Positions 40,640 through 48,868 are shown, counted from the first letter of the stretch. The stretch: 64,000 nucleotides of DNA from JAEUJM01 sp041908445 (GCA_041908445.1 JAYRFK010000113.1:62001-126000), one strand, 5' to 3'. A program made the numbers and translations. Notes: a model not told the origin generated them from the sequence alone.

Positions 40640-41446
40640 ATGCCGACCTCCGGAACCGAGAACCTCACCGTCGAGCTCGACGGCACGACGATGATCGTCA
40701 CGATGAACCGGCCCGAGGCCAAGAACGCCCTGAGCCTCCCGATGCTCGTGGGCATGGCCGACGCCTGGGTCGAGGCCGACGAGGACCCGGACGTCCGCTG
40801 CATCATCCTCACCGGCGCCGGCGGCGACTTCTGCACCGGCATGGACCTCAAGGCCTTCGCCGGCGGCGACCAGTCGCACGAGAAGTACCAGCAGCGCATG
40901 GCCGACGACCCCGACCTGCACTGGAAGGCCCTGCTGCGCCACTACCAGCCCAAGAAGCCCCTGATCGCCGCGGTCGAGGGCTACGCGGTGGCCGGCGGCA
41001 CCGAGATCCTCCAGGCCACCGACATCCGGGTGGCGGGCGAGAGCGCGACCTTCGGCGTGTTCGAGGCCAAGCGGGGCCTGTTCCCGCTCGGCGGCTCGAC
41101 CGTGCGGCTGCGGCGCCAGATCCCGTTCACCGTGGCCATGGACATGTTGCTGTCGGCCCGCTCCATGACCGCCGAGGAGGCCCTGCGCTATGGGCTCATC
41201 GGCCACCTGGTCCCCGACGGGCAGGCGCTCGCCAAGGCCAAGGAGATCGCCGCGGTGATCGGTGAGTGCGGCCCGCTCGCGGTCGAGGCCATCAAGCGCT
41301 CGGTGCGCGAGACCGAGGGCATGTCCGAGGAGGAGGGCCTCGCCCACGAGCTCGAGATCGGCTGGCCCATCTTCGGCACCGAGGACGCCAAGGAGGGGGC
41401 GCTCGCCTTCAAGGAGAAGCGCCCCGCCAACTTCCAGCGCAAGTAG
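40640..41446 (+). CDS. echA19: EchA19-type steroid enoyl-CoA hydratase
   Basis: This 268-residue crotonase-fold enzyme has MNRPEAKNALS, the oxyanion loop GAGGDFCTGMDLKA, AVEGYAVAGGTEILQATDIRVAGESATFGVFEAKRG (active-site Glu) and AKEGALAFKEKRPANFQ. The sequence follows my memory of M. tuberculosis EchA19 (Rv3516), which hydrates the side-chain enoyl-CoA of cholesterol catabolites. ATG lies 12 bases after the KstR-like palindrome; no strong ribosome site is present, suggesting a short or absent leader. It is divergent from fadD19 and converges on the thioesterase at 41456. Confidence 0.92.
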   Translation: MPTSGTENLTVELDGTTMIVTMNRPEAKNALSLPMLVGMADAWVEADEDPDVRCIILTGAGGDFCTGMDLKAFAGGDQSHEKYQQRMADDPDLHWKALLRHYQPKKPLIAAVEGYAVAGGTEILQATDIRVAGESATFGVFEAKRGLFPLGGSTVRLRRQIPFTVAMDMLLSARSMTAEEALRYGLIGHLVPDGQALAKAKEIAAVIGECGPLAVEAIKRSVRETEGMSEEEGLAHELEIGWPIFGTEDAKEGALAFKEKRPANFQRK

Positions 41447-41455
41447 CGCCGGGGG

Positions 41456-42136
41456 TCAGCTCAGGCCGCTCCGTGGGCGGATGAACAGGCACTCGGCCTC
41501 GGCGAGGAGGTCCTCGCCGTCGCGGGCGGTGCCCCAGCACAGGATCTTGCGACCCTCGACGCTGCGCACGCCCGCCTCGTAGTCGATGCGGCGGTTCAGC
41601 GGCGTGGGCAGGATCATGCGGACGGTCAGGGTGCCGGTGAAGCCGGCGTAGCCGCTGGCCATCTGGGCGCAGCCGAGCAGGTCGTCGAAGGCGGCGGCGA
41701 CGAAGCCGCCGTGCAGGCAGTGGGTCGGGCCCTCGTAGGCGTCGGTCCACACCGCGTGGCCCCGGGTGACCTCGGGGTCGCTCATGTCGATGTAGAGCGG
41801 CGGCGCCAGGGGGTTGCTGCGACCGCTGATGCCGCTGCGCTCGACGAGCACCCCGTCCTCACCGCCGGACGCGGACAACCCGCCCTTGCGGCGCAGGCTC
41901 CGCTGGGACTCCATCGCGTCGGCCAGCCCCATGGTCTGGGAGATCAGGGCGACGAGGGCGTCGTCGTCGATGTCCTCCAGGTCGAGCAGGGCCGTGGCCT
42001 CGACGACCCGCTTGGCCTGGCGCACGAGCTCGTGCTTGCGCAGGCGGGCACCGGCGTCGGGGGCGGGGTTGGCCACCCAGAGCTGGCGGGCGTCTTCGGG
42101 GAGCATGGGCTCGTCGCCCACGGGCAGGTCCGACAT
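41456..42136 (-). CDS. PaaI-type hot-dog thioesterase
   Basis: This 226-residue protein has an N-terminal helical extension (about 100 residues) and a C-terminal hot-dog domain with HCLHGGFVAAAFDDLLGCA, the HGG-x-Asp/Ala helix of acyl-CoA thioesterases, then FTGTLTVRMILPTPL. It probably hydrolyses acyl-CoA esters that accumulate during steroid breakdown, freeing CoA. It converges on echA19 with 9 bases between stops. The EthD-like gene lies upstream on the same strand, 39 bases away. Confidence 0.82.
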   Translation of the reverse strand: MSDLPVGDEPMLPEDARQLWVANPAPDAGARLRKHELVRQAKRVVEATALLDLEDIDDDALVALISQTMGLADAMESQRSLRRKGGLSASGGEDGVLVERSGISGRSNPLAPPLYIDMSDPEVTRGHAVWTDAYEGPTHCLHGGFVAAAFDDLLGCAQMASGYAGFTGTLTVRMILPTPLNRRIDYEAGVRSVEGRKILCWGTARDGEDLLAEAECLFIRPRSGLS

Positions 42137-42175
42137 GGTCCGGAGGTTAGGACCTCGACCGCCCCGGTCGTCCCG

Positions 42176-42718
42176 TCAGCGGAGCACGAGGTCGCTGCCC
42201 GTGAGGAGGCGGCCGGCGGTGAGGTCGAGGAAGGTGGCCACGTCGGCGTCGATGGCGGCCCGGTCGGCGTCGCCGCCGTAGAGGCGGTCCGCCAGGTCGG
42301 CGGCCGACGCGAACCCGAGCTCCGCGAGGCCGTCGAAGGGTGGGGCGTCGGGGGTGAGGGCGTCGGTGATCACGTGCTGGACGTAGCGGGCCAGGCCGGG
42401 GTGGTGGGCCCGTGCCAGGGGCGGGTGGACGGTGCCCCAGTGCTCGGCGAACTGCTCGTGGGTGAGGTCGGGGTGGCGGCGCACGAGCACCAGCCGGGTC
42501 ACGGGCGCCGGCCCACCGAGCTCGTCCCAGCGGACGGTCGACTCGACCTCGTAGACGTCGACGCCCCCACCGACCCATTCCGGCTCGGCGTCGAGCCAGG
42601 CCACGGCGTGCATCCCCTTGGCGGCACCGGGGTCGGCCACCACGAGCCGGCGCCCGGCGGGCAGGTCGCCCTCGCCGGCCCGCCACCCGATCGCCACCAG
42701 CTCTGCCATGCTCGTCAT
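42176..42718 (-). CDS. EthD-domain protein
   Basis: This 180-residue protein has a ferredoxin-like dimeric alpha/beta-barrel domain: TRLVLVRRHPDLTHEQFAEHWGTVHPPLARAHHPGLARYVQHVI (the EthD pattern with W-x3-H), then FDGLAELGF. EthD proteins accompany P450 or ring-degradation systems and have uncertain catalytic roles. ATG at 42716-42718 is used; a second in-frame ATG three codons later is equally possible. It is divergent from the SDR at 42766 with 47 bases between starts. Confidence 0.8.
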   Translation of the reverse strand: MTSMAELVAIGWRAGEGDLPAGRRLVVADPGAAKGMHAVAWLDAEPEWVGGGVDVYEVESTVRWDELGGPAPVTRLVLVRRHPDLTHEQFAEHWGTVHPPLARAHHPGLARYVQHVITDALTPDAPPFDGLAELGFASAADLADRLYGGDADRAAIDADVATFLDLTAGRLLTGSDLVLR

Positions 42719-42765
42719 CTTCGCGGCTCCGCCGGTGTGCCGCGACGAGCGCAGGAGGGGGAGCC

Positions 42766-43569
42766 ATGGGGGCACTCGAGGGCAGGGTCGCGATCGTGAC
42801 GGGGGCGGGTCAGGGCATCGGGCGGGGGATCGCCCGGCGGCTGGCCGGCGCCGGCGCCTCGGTGCTCGTGGCCGAGCTGAACCCGGAGTCCGCCGAGCGG
42901 GCCGCGCTCGAGCTCCGTGACGACTTCGGCGTCGACGCCCACTGGACGCGCACGGACGTGAGCGAGAAGGCGGACGTCCTCGCCATGGTGGCGGCCGCCG
43001 AGGAGCGGTGGGGCGGCGTCGACGTGCTGGTGAACAACGCCTGGGGCGGCGGCGGGTTCGGCCGCATCGAGTGGAAGGACGACGCCGAGATCGAGCGGGG
43101 CCTCCAGGTGGGGTTCTGGGGCACCTACTGGGCCATGCAGGCCTGCTTCCCGATCCTGCGGGCACGGGGCGGCGGCTCGATCGTGAACCTGGGCTCGCTC
43201 AACGGCGTCAACGCCCACCTCTACACCGTCGACTACAACCTGGCGAAGGAGGCCATCCGCTCCTTCAGCCGCTCCGCGGCCCGGGAGTGGGCCCGCCACG
43301 GCATCCGGGTCAACGTGATCTGCCCGGCGGCGGTGACCCCGGCCTACGAGATGTTCCAGCAGTTCGCGCCCGAGAACGCCGCCGAGCTGCTGGCCATGAA
43401 CCCGATGGGGCGCATGGGCGACCCCGAGGGCGACATCGGTGGTGTCGCGGTCTTCCTCGCCTCCGACGACAGCCGCTACCTCACCGGCAACACCCTCTTC
43501 GTCGACGGTGGCAGCCACATCAACGGCGTGAGCTGGGATCCCGGCCTCCCCGACGAGCCCCCGGCCTGA
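42766..43569 (+). CDS. Short-chain dehydrogenase/reductase
   Basis: This 267-residue SDR has TGAGQGIGRGI, VAELNP after the second strand, NNAWGGGG in place of the usual NNAG, NLGSLNGV, a catalytic YNLAK and GNTLFVDGGS. The Trp-Gly-rich NNAW loop and a long C-terminal tail (SHINGVSWDPGLP) are unusual. ATG follows AGGAGGGG. It lies upstream of fadE30 but is separated from it by 135 bases containing a TGACG operator, so it is probably a separate transcription unit. Confidence 0.83.
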   Translation: MGALEGRVAIVTGAGQGIGRGIARRLAGAGASVLVAELNPESAERAALELRDDFGVDAHWTRTDVSEKADVLAMVAAAEERWGGVDVLVNNAWGGGGFGRIEWKDDAEIERGLQVGFWGTYWAMQACFPILRARGGGSIVNLGSLNGVNAHLYTVDYNLAKEAIRSFSRSAAREWARHGIRVNVICPAAVTPAYEMFQQFAPENAAELLAMNPMGRMGDPEGDIGGVAVFLASDDSRYLTGNTLFVDGGSHINGVSWDPGLPDEPPA

Positions 43570-43637
43570 TCCTCCGCCGGCCCGGACGGTGCGACGCCGG
43601 CGGATCTGTGCCCCGCCGCAGGCCACGGGTAGTGTCC

Positions 43638-43650
43638 TGACGCCCCGTCA
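43638..43650. promoter_or_regulatory. TGACG-n3-CGTCA operator candidate (site 2)
   Basis: TGACGCCCCGTCA plus flanks is identical over 22 bases to the site at 10490. It lies 55 bases before the fadE30 GTG, inside the 135-base gap after the SDR gene, and is the probable control point of the fadE30-ipdF operon. Confidence 0.75.
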
Positions 43651-43704
43651 GAAACCCGGACGCGCCGCCGCGCGCGTCCCCGCCCAGGAGGCCGGCGAGC
43701 CACC

Positions 43705-44910
43705 GTGGACCTGCAGTTCACCCAGGAGGAAGAGGCGTTCCGCGCCGAGGTGCGCGACTACCTCGAGGGCCTGCTCTCGGGCGACTTCGCCGAGGTGCGC
43801 GGGGTCGGTGGGCCCGGCTACGAGCACGAGGCCTACGACGAGCGCCTCGCCTGGGAGCGTCGCCTCGGCGCCGACGGCTGGACGTGCCTGGCCTGGCCGA
43901 AGGAGCACGGCGGTCGGGGCCTGACCCTCATGCAGCAGGTGATCTGGCACGAGGAGTACGCCCGGGCGGGCGCCCCCGGACGCCTCGGTCACATCGGCGA
44001 GACCCTCGTGGGGCCGACCATCATCGCCTTCGGCAGCCCCGACCAGCAGCAGCGCTTCCTCCCGGGCATCGCCTCCGGCCAGGAGCTGTGGTGCCAGGGC
44101 TACTCGGAGCCGAACGCCGGCTCGGACCTCGCCAACGTCGGCACCCGCGCCGAGCTCGACGGCGACGAGTGGGTCATCACCGGCCAGAAGGTCTGGACCT
44201 CGCTGGCCCACTGGGCCGACTGGGTCTTCGTGCTGTGCCGCACCGACCGCGACGCCCCCAAGCACAAGGGCATCTCCTACCTCCTCTGCCCGATGCGCCA
44301 GGACGGGGTCGAGATCCGCCCCATCGTGCAGATCACCGGCTCCTCGGAGTTCAACGAGGTGTTCTTCGACGGGGCCCGCACCTCCACCGCCAACCTCGTC
44401 GGCGAGGTCAACGGCGGCTGGCGGGTGGCCATGGGCACCCTGGCGTTCGAGCGGGGCACGTCGACCTTCGGCCAGCAGCTCGGCTTCCAGGCCGAGCTCG
44501 ACAAGGTGATCGCGGCGGCGCAGGCCAACGGCGCCATCGACGACCCGGCCCTGCGTCAGCGCATCGTGAAGGCGTGGACGGGCCTGCGCCTCATGCGCTT
44601 CACCGCCATGCGCACCCTCTCCACGATCGACGCCCACGGCGGCGAGCCCGGCCCCGAGGCCAGCATCAACAAGCTCTTCTGGGCGACCTGGCACCGCAGC
44701 CTCGGCGAGCTGGCCATGGACGTGCTCGGCGCCGAGGCCACCCTCGCGACCGACGGCGGCGACGGTGCGCCCTACGAGGACGCGCTGACCGCCTTCCAGC
44801 GCCTGTTCCTGTTCACCCGCTCGGACACGATCTACGCCGGCTCGAACCAGATCCAGCGCAACATCATCGGCGAGCGCGTGCTCGGCCTGCCCCCCGAGCC
44901 CAAGGTCTGA
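43705..44910 (+). CDS. fadE30: FadE30-type acyl-CoA dehydrogenase (C/D-ring degradation)
   Basis: This 401-residue flavoprotein follows my memory of M. tuberculosis FadE30 (Rv3560c): GGPGYEHEAYDERLAW, WPKEHGGRGL, LWCQGYSEPNAGSDLANV, GQKVWTSLAHWADWVFVLCRT, VQITGSSEFNEVFFDGARTS, WHRSLGELAMDVLG and TRSDTIYAGSNQIQRNIIGERVLGLP. FadE30 dehydrogenates the propionyl side chain of 5-hydroxy-HIP-CoA, the first beta-oxidation step on the C/D-ring remnant. It is followed 10 bases later by ipdF, the same order as in actinobacterial HIP clusters. Confidence 0.9.
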   Translation: MDLQFTQEEEAFRAEVRDYLEGLLSGDFAEVRGVGGPGYEHEAYDERLAWERRLGADGWTCLAWPKEHGGRGLTLMQQVIWHEEYARAGAPGRLGHIGETLVGPTIIAFGSPDQQQRFLPGIASGQELWCQGYSEPNAGSDLANVGTRAELDGDEWVITGQKVWTSLAHWADWVFVLCRTDRDAPKHKGISYLLCPMRQDGVEIRPIVQITGSSEFNEVFFDGARTSTANLVGEVNGGWRVAMGTLAFERGTSTFGQQLGFQAELDKVIAAAQANGAIDDPALRQRIVKAWTGLRLMRFTAMRTLSTIDAHGGEPGPEASINKLFWATWHRSLGELAMDVLGAEATLATDGGDGAPYEDALTAFQRLFLFTRSDTIYAGSNQIQRNIIGERVLGLPPEPKV

Positions 44911-44920
44911 GGTCCCCGCC

Positions 44921-45715
44921 GTGAGCGACGCCCCCCGCCCCACCCCGCCCGCCGAGCCGCCGCCCCACGGCCTGCTCACCGACAAGGTCGTGCTCGTCAC
45001 CGCCGCCGCCGGCACCGGGATCGGCTTCGCGGCCGCCAAGCGCTGTGCCGAGGAGGGCGCCCTGGTCGTCATCAGCGACCGCCACGAGCGCCGGCTGGCC
45101 GAGTCCGCCGACGAGCTCGAGGCCGCCACCGGCACCCGGCCGCTCACCGTGCCGTGCGACGTCACCCAGGAGGACCAGGTCCAGGCCATGGTCGACGCCA
45201 CCGTCGAGGCCCACGGCCGCCTCGACGTGCTCATCAACAACGCCGGCCTCGGCGGCACCGCGTCGATCATGGAGATGACCGACGAGCAGTGGTCGGTCGT
45301 CATCGACGTCACCCTCAACGGCACCTTCCGGGCCACCCGGGCGGCCCTGCGGCACATGACCGAGCGGGGCTCGGGCGTCATCGTCAACAACGCCTCGGTG
45401 GTGGGCTGGCGGGCCCAGGAGGGCCAGGCCCACTACGCCGCGGCCAAGGCCGGCGTGATGGCCCTCACCCGGTGCGCGGCCATGGACGCGGCGCCCTACG
45501 GCGTGCGGGTCAACGCGGTGTCGCCGAGCCTGGTGATGCACCCGTTCCTGGCCAAGGTGACCACCGACGAGCTGCTCGACGAGCTGACGCAGCGGGAGGC
45601 CTTCGGCCGCTCCGCCGAGCCGTGGGAGATCGCCAACGTGATGGTCTTCCTCGCCAGCGACTACTCGACCTACCTCACCGGCGAGGTCATCTCGGTCAGC
45701 TCGCAGCACGCCTGA
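44921..45715 (+). CDS. ipdF: IpdF-type C/D-ring hydroxyl dehydrogenase (SDR)
   Basis: This 264-residue SDR has the distinctive VTAAAGTGIGFAAAKR cofactor loop, SDRHERRL, NNAGLGG, NNASVVGWRAQEGQAHYAAAKAGVMALTRC and the end TGEVISVSSQHA, all as I recall for IpdF (Rv3559c). IpdF oxidises the 5-hydroxyl of the HIP-CoA intermediate to a ketone, preparing ring opening. The end lacks the usual VDGG of SDRs, which is characteristic of this subfamily. It is co-transcribed with fadE30 (10-base gap) under the TGACG operator. Confidence 0.9.
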   Translation: MSDAPRPTPPAEPPPHGLLTDKVVLVTAAAGTGIGFAAAKRCAEEGALVVISDRHERRLAESADELEAATGTRPLTVPCDVTQEDQVQAMVDATVEAHGRLDVLINNAGLGGTASIMEMTDEQWSVVIDVTLNGTFRATRAALRHMTERGSGVIVNNASVVGWRAQEGQAHYAAAKAGVMALTRCAAMDAAPYGVRVNAVSPSLVMHPFLAKVTTDELLDELTQREAFGRSAEPWEIANVMVFLASDYSTYLTGEVISVSSQHA

Positions 45716-45894
45716 CGCTTGCGCCTCCTCCGTCGGCGCCCCTTCGGGATCCGGTTCGTCGGCGGCGCGGCGCCGCTCCGCCACGTCGCCCCGCGCGCCT
45801 GACGCGCGCCTGACGTCGAGGGCGGCGCGCATCGTTCGCGCGGAGCGCGCGACCATCACCCACTTTCGTGTGCCCAGGTGCGATCCTGGCACCT

Positions 45895-46872
45895 ATGGCG
45901 GTGGAGACCCTCACCCTCGACCTGGGCATCGCTCCCACGGTCGACGGCGGGCGCGTCGAGGCCGAGACGGAGGCCCCGAGCGGGCTGGGCAAGGGCCTCG
46001 GCGCCATCCTCGCGGCGACCGCGACCGAGCGGCCCCGGCGGGGTGGCCTCGCCAGCCTCATCCCCGACACCGCCGAGTCGATCGACGCGCCGACCACCCT
46101 CAGCCCGCCGACGCTCGCCCACGGGGGCGACACCGACACCGGGGACATGGGCGCCGACCTCGTCCGCGCCCTGCTCGACGGGCTCGGCTCGTCGATGCCG
46201 CTCGACCTGTGCGCCTACGTGCACCAGGGCCGCACCGAGCGGGCCCACCTGACCCTGCGGTCACCGGCGTTCTCCTCGCTCGACCCCTCCGACGGCCTCG
46301 AGCTGTGCGACCTGCTGTCCCGGCGCCTGCGCAAGGGCCAGTCCGGCCCCTTCGAGGCGGCGGGCTACGTCGGCACCACCGTGGCCACGTCCGGGTGGGC
46401 GTCGAGCGGGCTCTACGCGGTCGGCCGGCGCCGCGGCCTGCTCGGCCGGCCCGAGCTGGCGGCGGTCGAGCGCTTCTGCACCACCCTCGGCGCAAGCGTC
46501 CACCAGCTCCACGAGCAGCACGACGACGGGCTCTTCGTCCCCGACTTCCAGGTTCGGGTCGCCGAGGCCGCACTCGGCGCCCAGGCCTCGGTGGCGCTGG
46601 CCACCGGTGACGGCATGCGCCAGGGGCACGCCCTCGCGACCGGCCGGGTCGAGGCGGTGGCCACGGCGCTGCTCAAGGCCATCGACTGCGGCCGCATGTT
46701 CCGCTACGCCAGCGAGGCCGAGATCGACGGCGAGCGCCGGGCCCTGGCCCTGCTCCAGGGCGACGACGGCACCGCCGCCCTCCGTGGCGCCTCGGTGCCG
46801 GGCGGCACCCCCGGCAGCGCCGTGGTCATCGCGACCTACCGCGCCGCCGCCTCCCTCCAACCACCCCCCTAG
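45895..46872 (+). CDS. Unidentified protein with GAF-like core
   Basis: This 325-residue protein has an N-terminal low-complexity part containing GLGKGLGAILAAT and GLASLIPDT, which resembles the N-terminal GLGRGLGALIP peptide of ParB but has no ParB domain. The middle (residues about 90-210) looks like an alpha/beta GAF-type sensor fold, and the last 100 residues are Ala-rich. The family is not recognised. The ATG lies 179 bases after ipdF in a GC-rich gap with no clear terminator; the cNMP-binding gene follows 54 bases later, so both may be signalling proteins. Confidence 0.65.
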   Translation: MAVETLTLDLGIAPTVDGGRVEAETEAPSGLGKGLGAILAATATERPRRGGLASLIPDTAESIDAPTTLSPPTLAHGGDTDTGDMGADLVRALLDGLGSSMPLDLCAYVHQGRTERAHLTLRSPAFSSLDPSDGLELCDLLSRRLRKGQSGPFEAAGYVGTTVATSGWASSGLYAVGRRRGLLGRPELAAVERFCTTLGASVHQLHEQHDDGLFVPDFQVRVAEAALGAQASVALATGDGMRQGHALATGRVEAVATALLKAIDCGRMFRYASEAEIDGERRALALLQGDDGTAALRGASVPGGTPGSAVVIATYRAAASLQPPP

Positions 46873-46880
46873 CCCGAGCG

Positions 46881-46910
46881 GCCGGTCACGGGGCGGCCGG
46901 TCACGGGGCG
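46881..46910. repeat. 15-bp perfect tandem repeat in a promoter
   Basis: GCCGGTCACGGGGCG is repeated twice without a gap or mismatch, directly upstream of the TACACT -10 box of the cNMP-binding gene. It occupies the expected -35 region and could be a duplicated regulator site or a slippage event. Confidence 0.8.
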
Positions 46911-46914
46911 GCTC

Positions 46915-46920
46915 TACACT
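46915..46920 (+). promoter_or_regulatory. TACACT -10 box of a leaderless promoter
   Basis: TACACT ends 6 bases before the ATG of the cNMP-binding gene. The same hexamer precedes infA (47403-47408). Transcription would start at or next to the ATG, giving a leaderless mRNA, which is common in actinobacteria. Confidence 0.55.
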
Positions 46921-46926
46921 CCGGCC

Positions 46927-47346
46927 ATGGCCGACGACTACCTGGAGCACCTGCGCGCCGTCCCGCTGTTCGCGACGTGCTCGAACGCGGACCTGGCCGC
47001 CATCGCCGCCGCCGTCGACGAGCTCGAGGTGGAGGCGGGGCGGGTGCTCGTGGCCGAGGGCGAGGTGGGCAAGGAGGCCTTCGTCATCGTCGAGGGCAAC
47101 GCCGTGGTGAGCCGCGGCGGCGAGGTCCTGAACACGATCGGGCCCGGCAACCCCTTCGGCGAGATGGCCCTGGTCGACCGCTCACCCCGCAACGCCACGG
47201 TCACCGCCAGCACGCCCATGCGGCTGCTCGTGATCGGCCAGCGCGAGTTCGTCGGCCTGATGGACGGCTCCCCCGGCTTCACCCGCTCGATCCTCGCGGC
47301 CGTGGCCGCCCGCCTCCGCGCCAAGGACGTCGCCCTCTACGGCTGA
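46927..47346 (+). CDS. Cyclic nucleotide-binding domain protein
   Basis: This 139-residue protein is a single CRP-type cNMP-binding domain: LRAVPLFATCSNADLAAIA, VLVAEGEVGKEAFVIVEGNAVVS, and the phosphate-binding cassette NPFGEMALVDRSPRNATVTA with the conserved FGE and R-NA-V. There is no DNA-binding helix-turn-helix domain, so it acts as a free sensor or regulatory subunit. It is probably leaderless (TACACT box 6 bases before ATG). Confidence 0.88.
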   Translation: MADDYLEHLRAVPLFATCSNADLAAIAAAVDELEVEAGRVLVAEGEVGKEAFVIVEGNAVVSRGGEVLNTIGPGNPFGEMALVDRSPRNATVTASTPMRLLVIGQREFVGLMDGSPGFTRSILAAVAARLRAKDVALYG

Positions 47347-47405
47347 GACCTCCGGTCGAGGCGCCGGTGGGGGCGGACCACGGAGCGTGCTGCTCCACGC
47401 CCTAC

Positions 47406-47445
47406 ACTGGTTTGCCGGGCATTTCGCCCGTCGCATTTCACCAGT
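47406..47445 (+). promoter_or_regulatory. Hairpin-forming leader before infA
   Basis: Between a TACACT box (47403-47408) and infA, CGGGC-n5-GCCCG (47416-47430) forms an inner hairpin, and ACTGG (47406-47410) with CCAGT (47441-47445) could close an outer stem. AGGAG (47446-47450) is the ribosome site. The outer stem overlaps the -10 box, so only the inner hairpin is certain to be transcribed. Confidence 0.4.
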
Positions 47446-47454
47446 AGGAGTTTC

Positions 47455-47679
47455 GTGGCCAGGCAGAAAGACGACGTCATCGTCACCGAGGGCATCGCCA
47501 CCGAGGCGCTGCCCAACGGCATGTTCCGCGTGAAGCTGGAGTCCGGGCACGAGGTGCTCGGTCACATCTCCGGCAAGATGCGCCGGGCGCGCATCCGCGT
47601 GCTGCCGGGCGACCGCGTGCAGATCGAGGTGTCGGCGTACGACACCTCGCGCGGCCGCCTCACCTATCGCTACAAGTAG
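47455..47679 (+). CDS. infA: Translation initiation factor IF-1
   Basis: This 74-residue protein is a single S1/OB-fold domain with the IF-1 pattern: VTEGIATEALPNGMFRVKLESGHEVLGHISGKMRRARIRVLPGDRVQIEVS and the end RGRLTYRYK. IF-1 binds the ribosomal A site with IF-2 and IF-3 during initiation. GTG start after AGGAG. It is not beside rpmJ, rpsM or adk as in the usual ribosomal operon, so it is either a relocated infA or a second copy. A small membrane protein gene follows 10 bases later. Confidence 0.92.
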   Translation: MARQKDDVIVTEGIATEALPNGMFRVKLESGHEVLGHISGKMRRARIRVLPGDRVQIEVSAYDTSRGRLTYRYK

Positions 47680-47689
47680 CGGGACCGGC

Positions 47690-48079
47690 ATGGACACCAC
47701 CGGGGCGGGGCCCAGCCGCGCCCACCGCATCGTCGCCGAGGTGCTGCTGGCCCTCGTGCTGGCGCAGGCCGTCGTGGCGGGGCACTACCTGTTCGGCGAC
47801 TGGTCGATCCGCGTGCACGGCTTCATGGGCAACGCCTCGTTCCTGCTCGGCCTGGTGCTGCTGGGGCTGGCGCTGCTCGGTCGCCACGACCGCACGCGCC
47901 TCGTCCTGTCGGCGCTGCTCGTCGTCGCGCTGTTCGCCCAGACCGGCCTCGGCTACGTCGGGCGGGAGACCGCCGAGGCGGCGGCGTGGCACGTCCCGCT
48001 GGGCGTGGCCATCTTCGGCTTCACCGCCTACCTGGTCGGTCGTCCGGTCGCGCCGACCGCGACCACGCCGGCCGGCTGA
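47690..48079 (+). CDS. Small four-helix membrane protein
   Basis: This 129-residue protein has four predicted membrane helices (VAEVLLALVLAQAVVAGHYL; FLLGLVLLGLALLG; LVLSALLVVALFAQTGLGYVG; WHVPLGVAIFGFTAYLVG) with His residues in or beside helices 1, 2 and 4, a pattern seen in small quinone- or haem-linked membrane proteins of the DUF6220 kind. It starts 10 bases after infA and is probably co-transcribed. Function is unknown. Confidence 0.7.
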   Translation: MDTTGAGPSRAHRIVAEVLLALVLAQAVVAGHYLFGDWSIRVHGFMGNASFLLGLVLLGLALLGRHDRTRLVLSALLVVALFAQTGLGYVGRETAEAAAWHVPLGVAIFGFTAYLVGRPVAPTATTPAG

Positions 48080-48085
48080 CGCAGG

Positions 48086-48868
48086 TCAGCCCGCCGACGC
48101 GGCTTCCAGGAACGGGGGGCGCTCGCCGGCGGCGTCGACCACCAGGTTGGCGCCGCTGATGTAGGACGCCAGCGGGGAGGCGAGGAACACGCAGGCGTCG
48201 CCGATGTCGCCCGGGCGCGCCAGGCGGCCGAGGGGGACCGTGGCGGCGACGCGGGCGATGCCGGCGTCGTCGCCGTAGAAGAGGTGGGACTGCTCGGTCT
48301 CGATCATCCCGCCGGTGACGCAGTTGACGCGGACCTTCGGGGCCCACTCCTGCGCCACGCTGCGGGTGAAGCCGATCACGCCGGCCTTCGCCGCGCTGTA
48401 CGCCGCCGTCCCCGGTGAGGGGCGCAGGGCGCTGACGCTCGTGATGTTCACGATCGAGCCGCCGTCGTCCTGGCCCTGCATGACCCGGTTCGCCGCCTGC
48501 GACACGTGGATCACGGCCAGGAGGTTGAGGGCCACGATCGAGGTGGTGAAGCGGGGGGAGGCGGTGGCGGCCTCGGCGCTGGGGGAGCCGCCGGCGTTGT
48601 TCACCACCGCGTCGAGGCGCCCGTGGCGCTCGACGACGGCGCCCACCATGGCGTCGACCTGCTCGGGTTCGCGCACGTCGGCGGCGACGAACAGCGGCCG
48701 CCGACCGTCGAGCTCGGGCCCGTCCTCGGGCTCGCTCCGCCCGCAGATGGCCACCTCGGCGCCGGCGGCGAGGAAGCGCTCGGTGATGCCCCGGCCGACG
48801 CCCCGGGCGCCCCCGGTGACGAGGACGACCCGTCCCGTGAAGTCGAGCAGGTCCCCAGGCGCAGGCAC
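48086..48868 (-). CDS. Short-chain dehydrogenase, Rv3549c-like
   Basis: This SDR (260 residues from GTG 48868) has VTGGARGVGRGITERF, CGRSEP, VNNAGGSPSAEA, NITSVSALRPSPG, the catalytic YSAAK and GANLVVDAAGERP. It lies divergent from echA20, the same position as Rv3549c beside Rv3550 in M. tuberculosis, so it belongs to the C/D-ring pathway. An upstream in-frame ATG at 48910 would add 14 residues; GTG is preferred because it starts just before the conserved DFTGRVVLVTGG. A TGACG operator lies in the gap. Confidence 0.85.
   Translation of the reverse strand: MPAPGDLLDFTGRVVLVTGGARGVGRGITERFLAAGAEVAICGRSEPEDGPELDGRRPLFVAADVREPEQVDAMVGAVVERHGRLDAVVNNAGGSPSAEAATASPRFTTSIVALNLLAVIHVSQAANRVMQGQDDGGSIVNITSVSALRPSPGTAAYSAAKAGVIGFTRSVAQEWAPKVRVNCVTGGMIETEQSHLFYGDDAGIARVAATVPLGRLARPGDIGDACVFLASPLASYISGANLVVDAAGERPPFLEAASAG

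Noticed and set aside
45895..46872. A ParB chromosome-partition protein because of the GLGKGLGAIL peptide
   Set aside because: No ParB nuclease-like or helix-turn-helix domain follows, and no parA or parS-like site is nearby.
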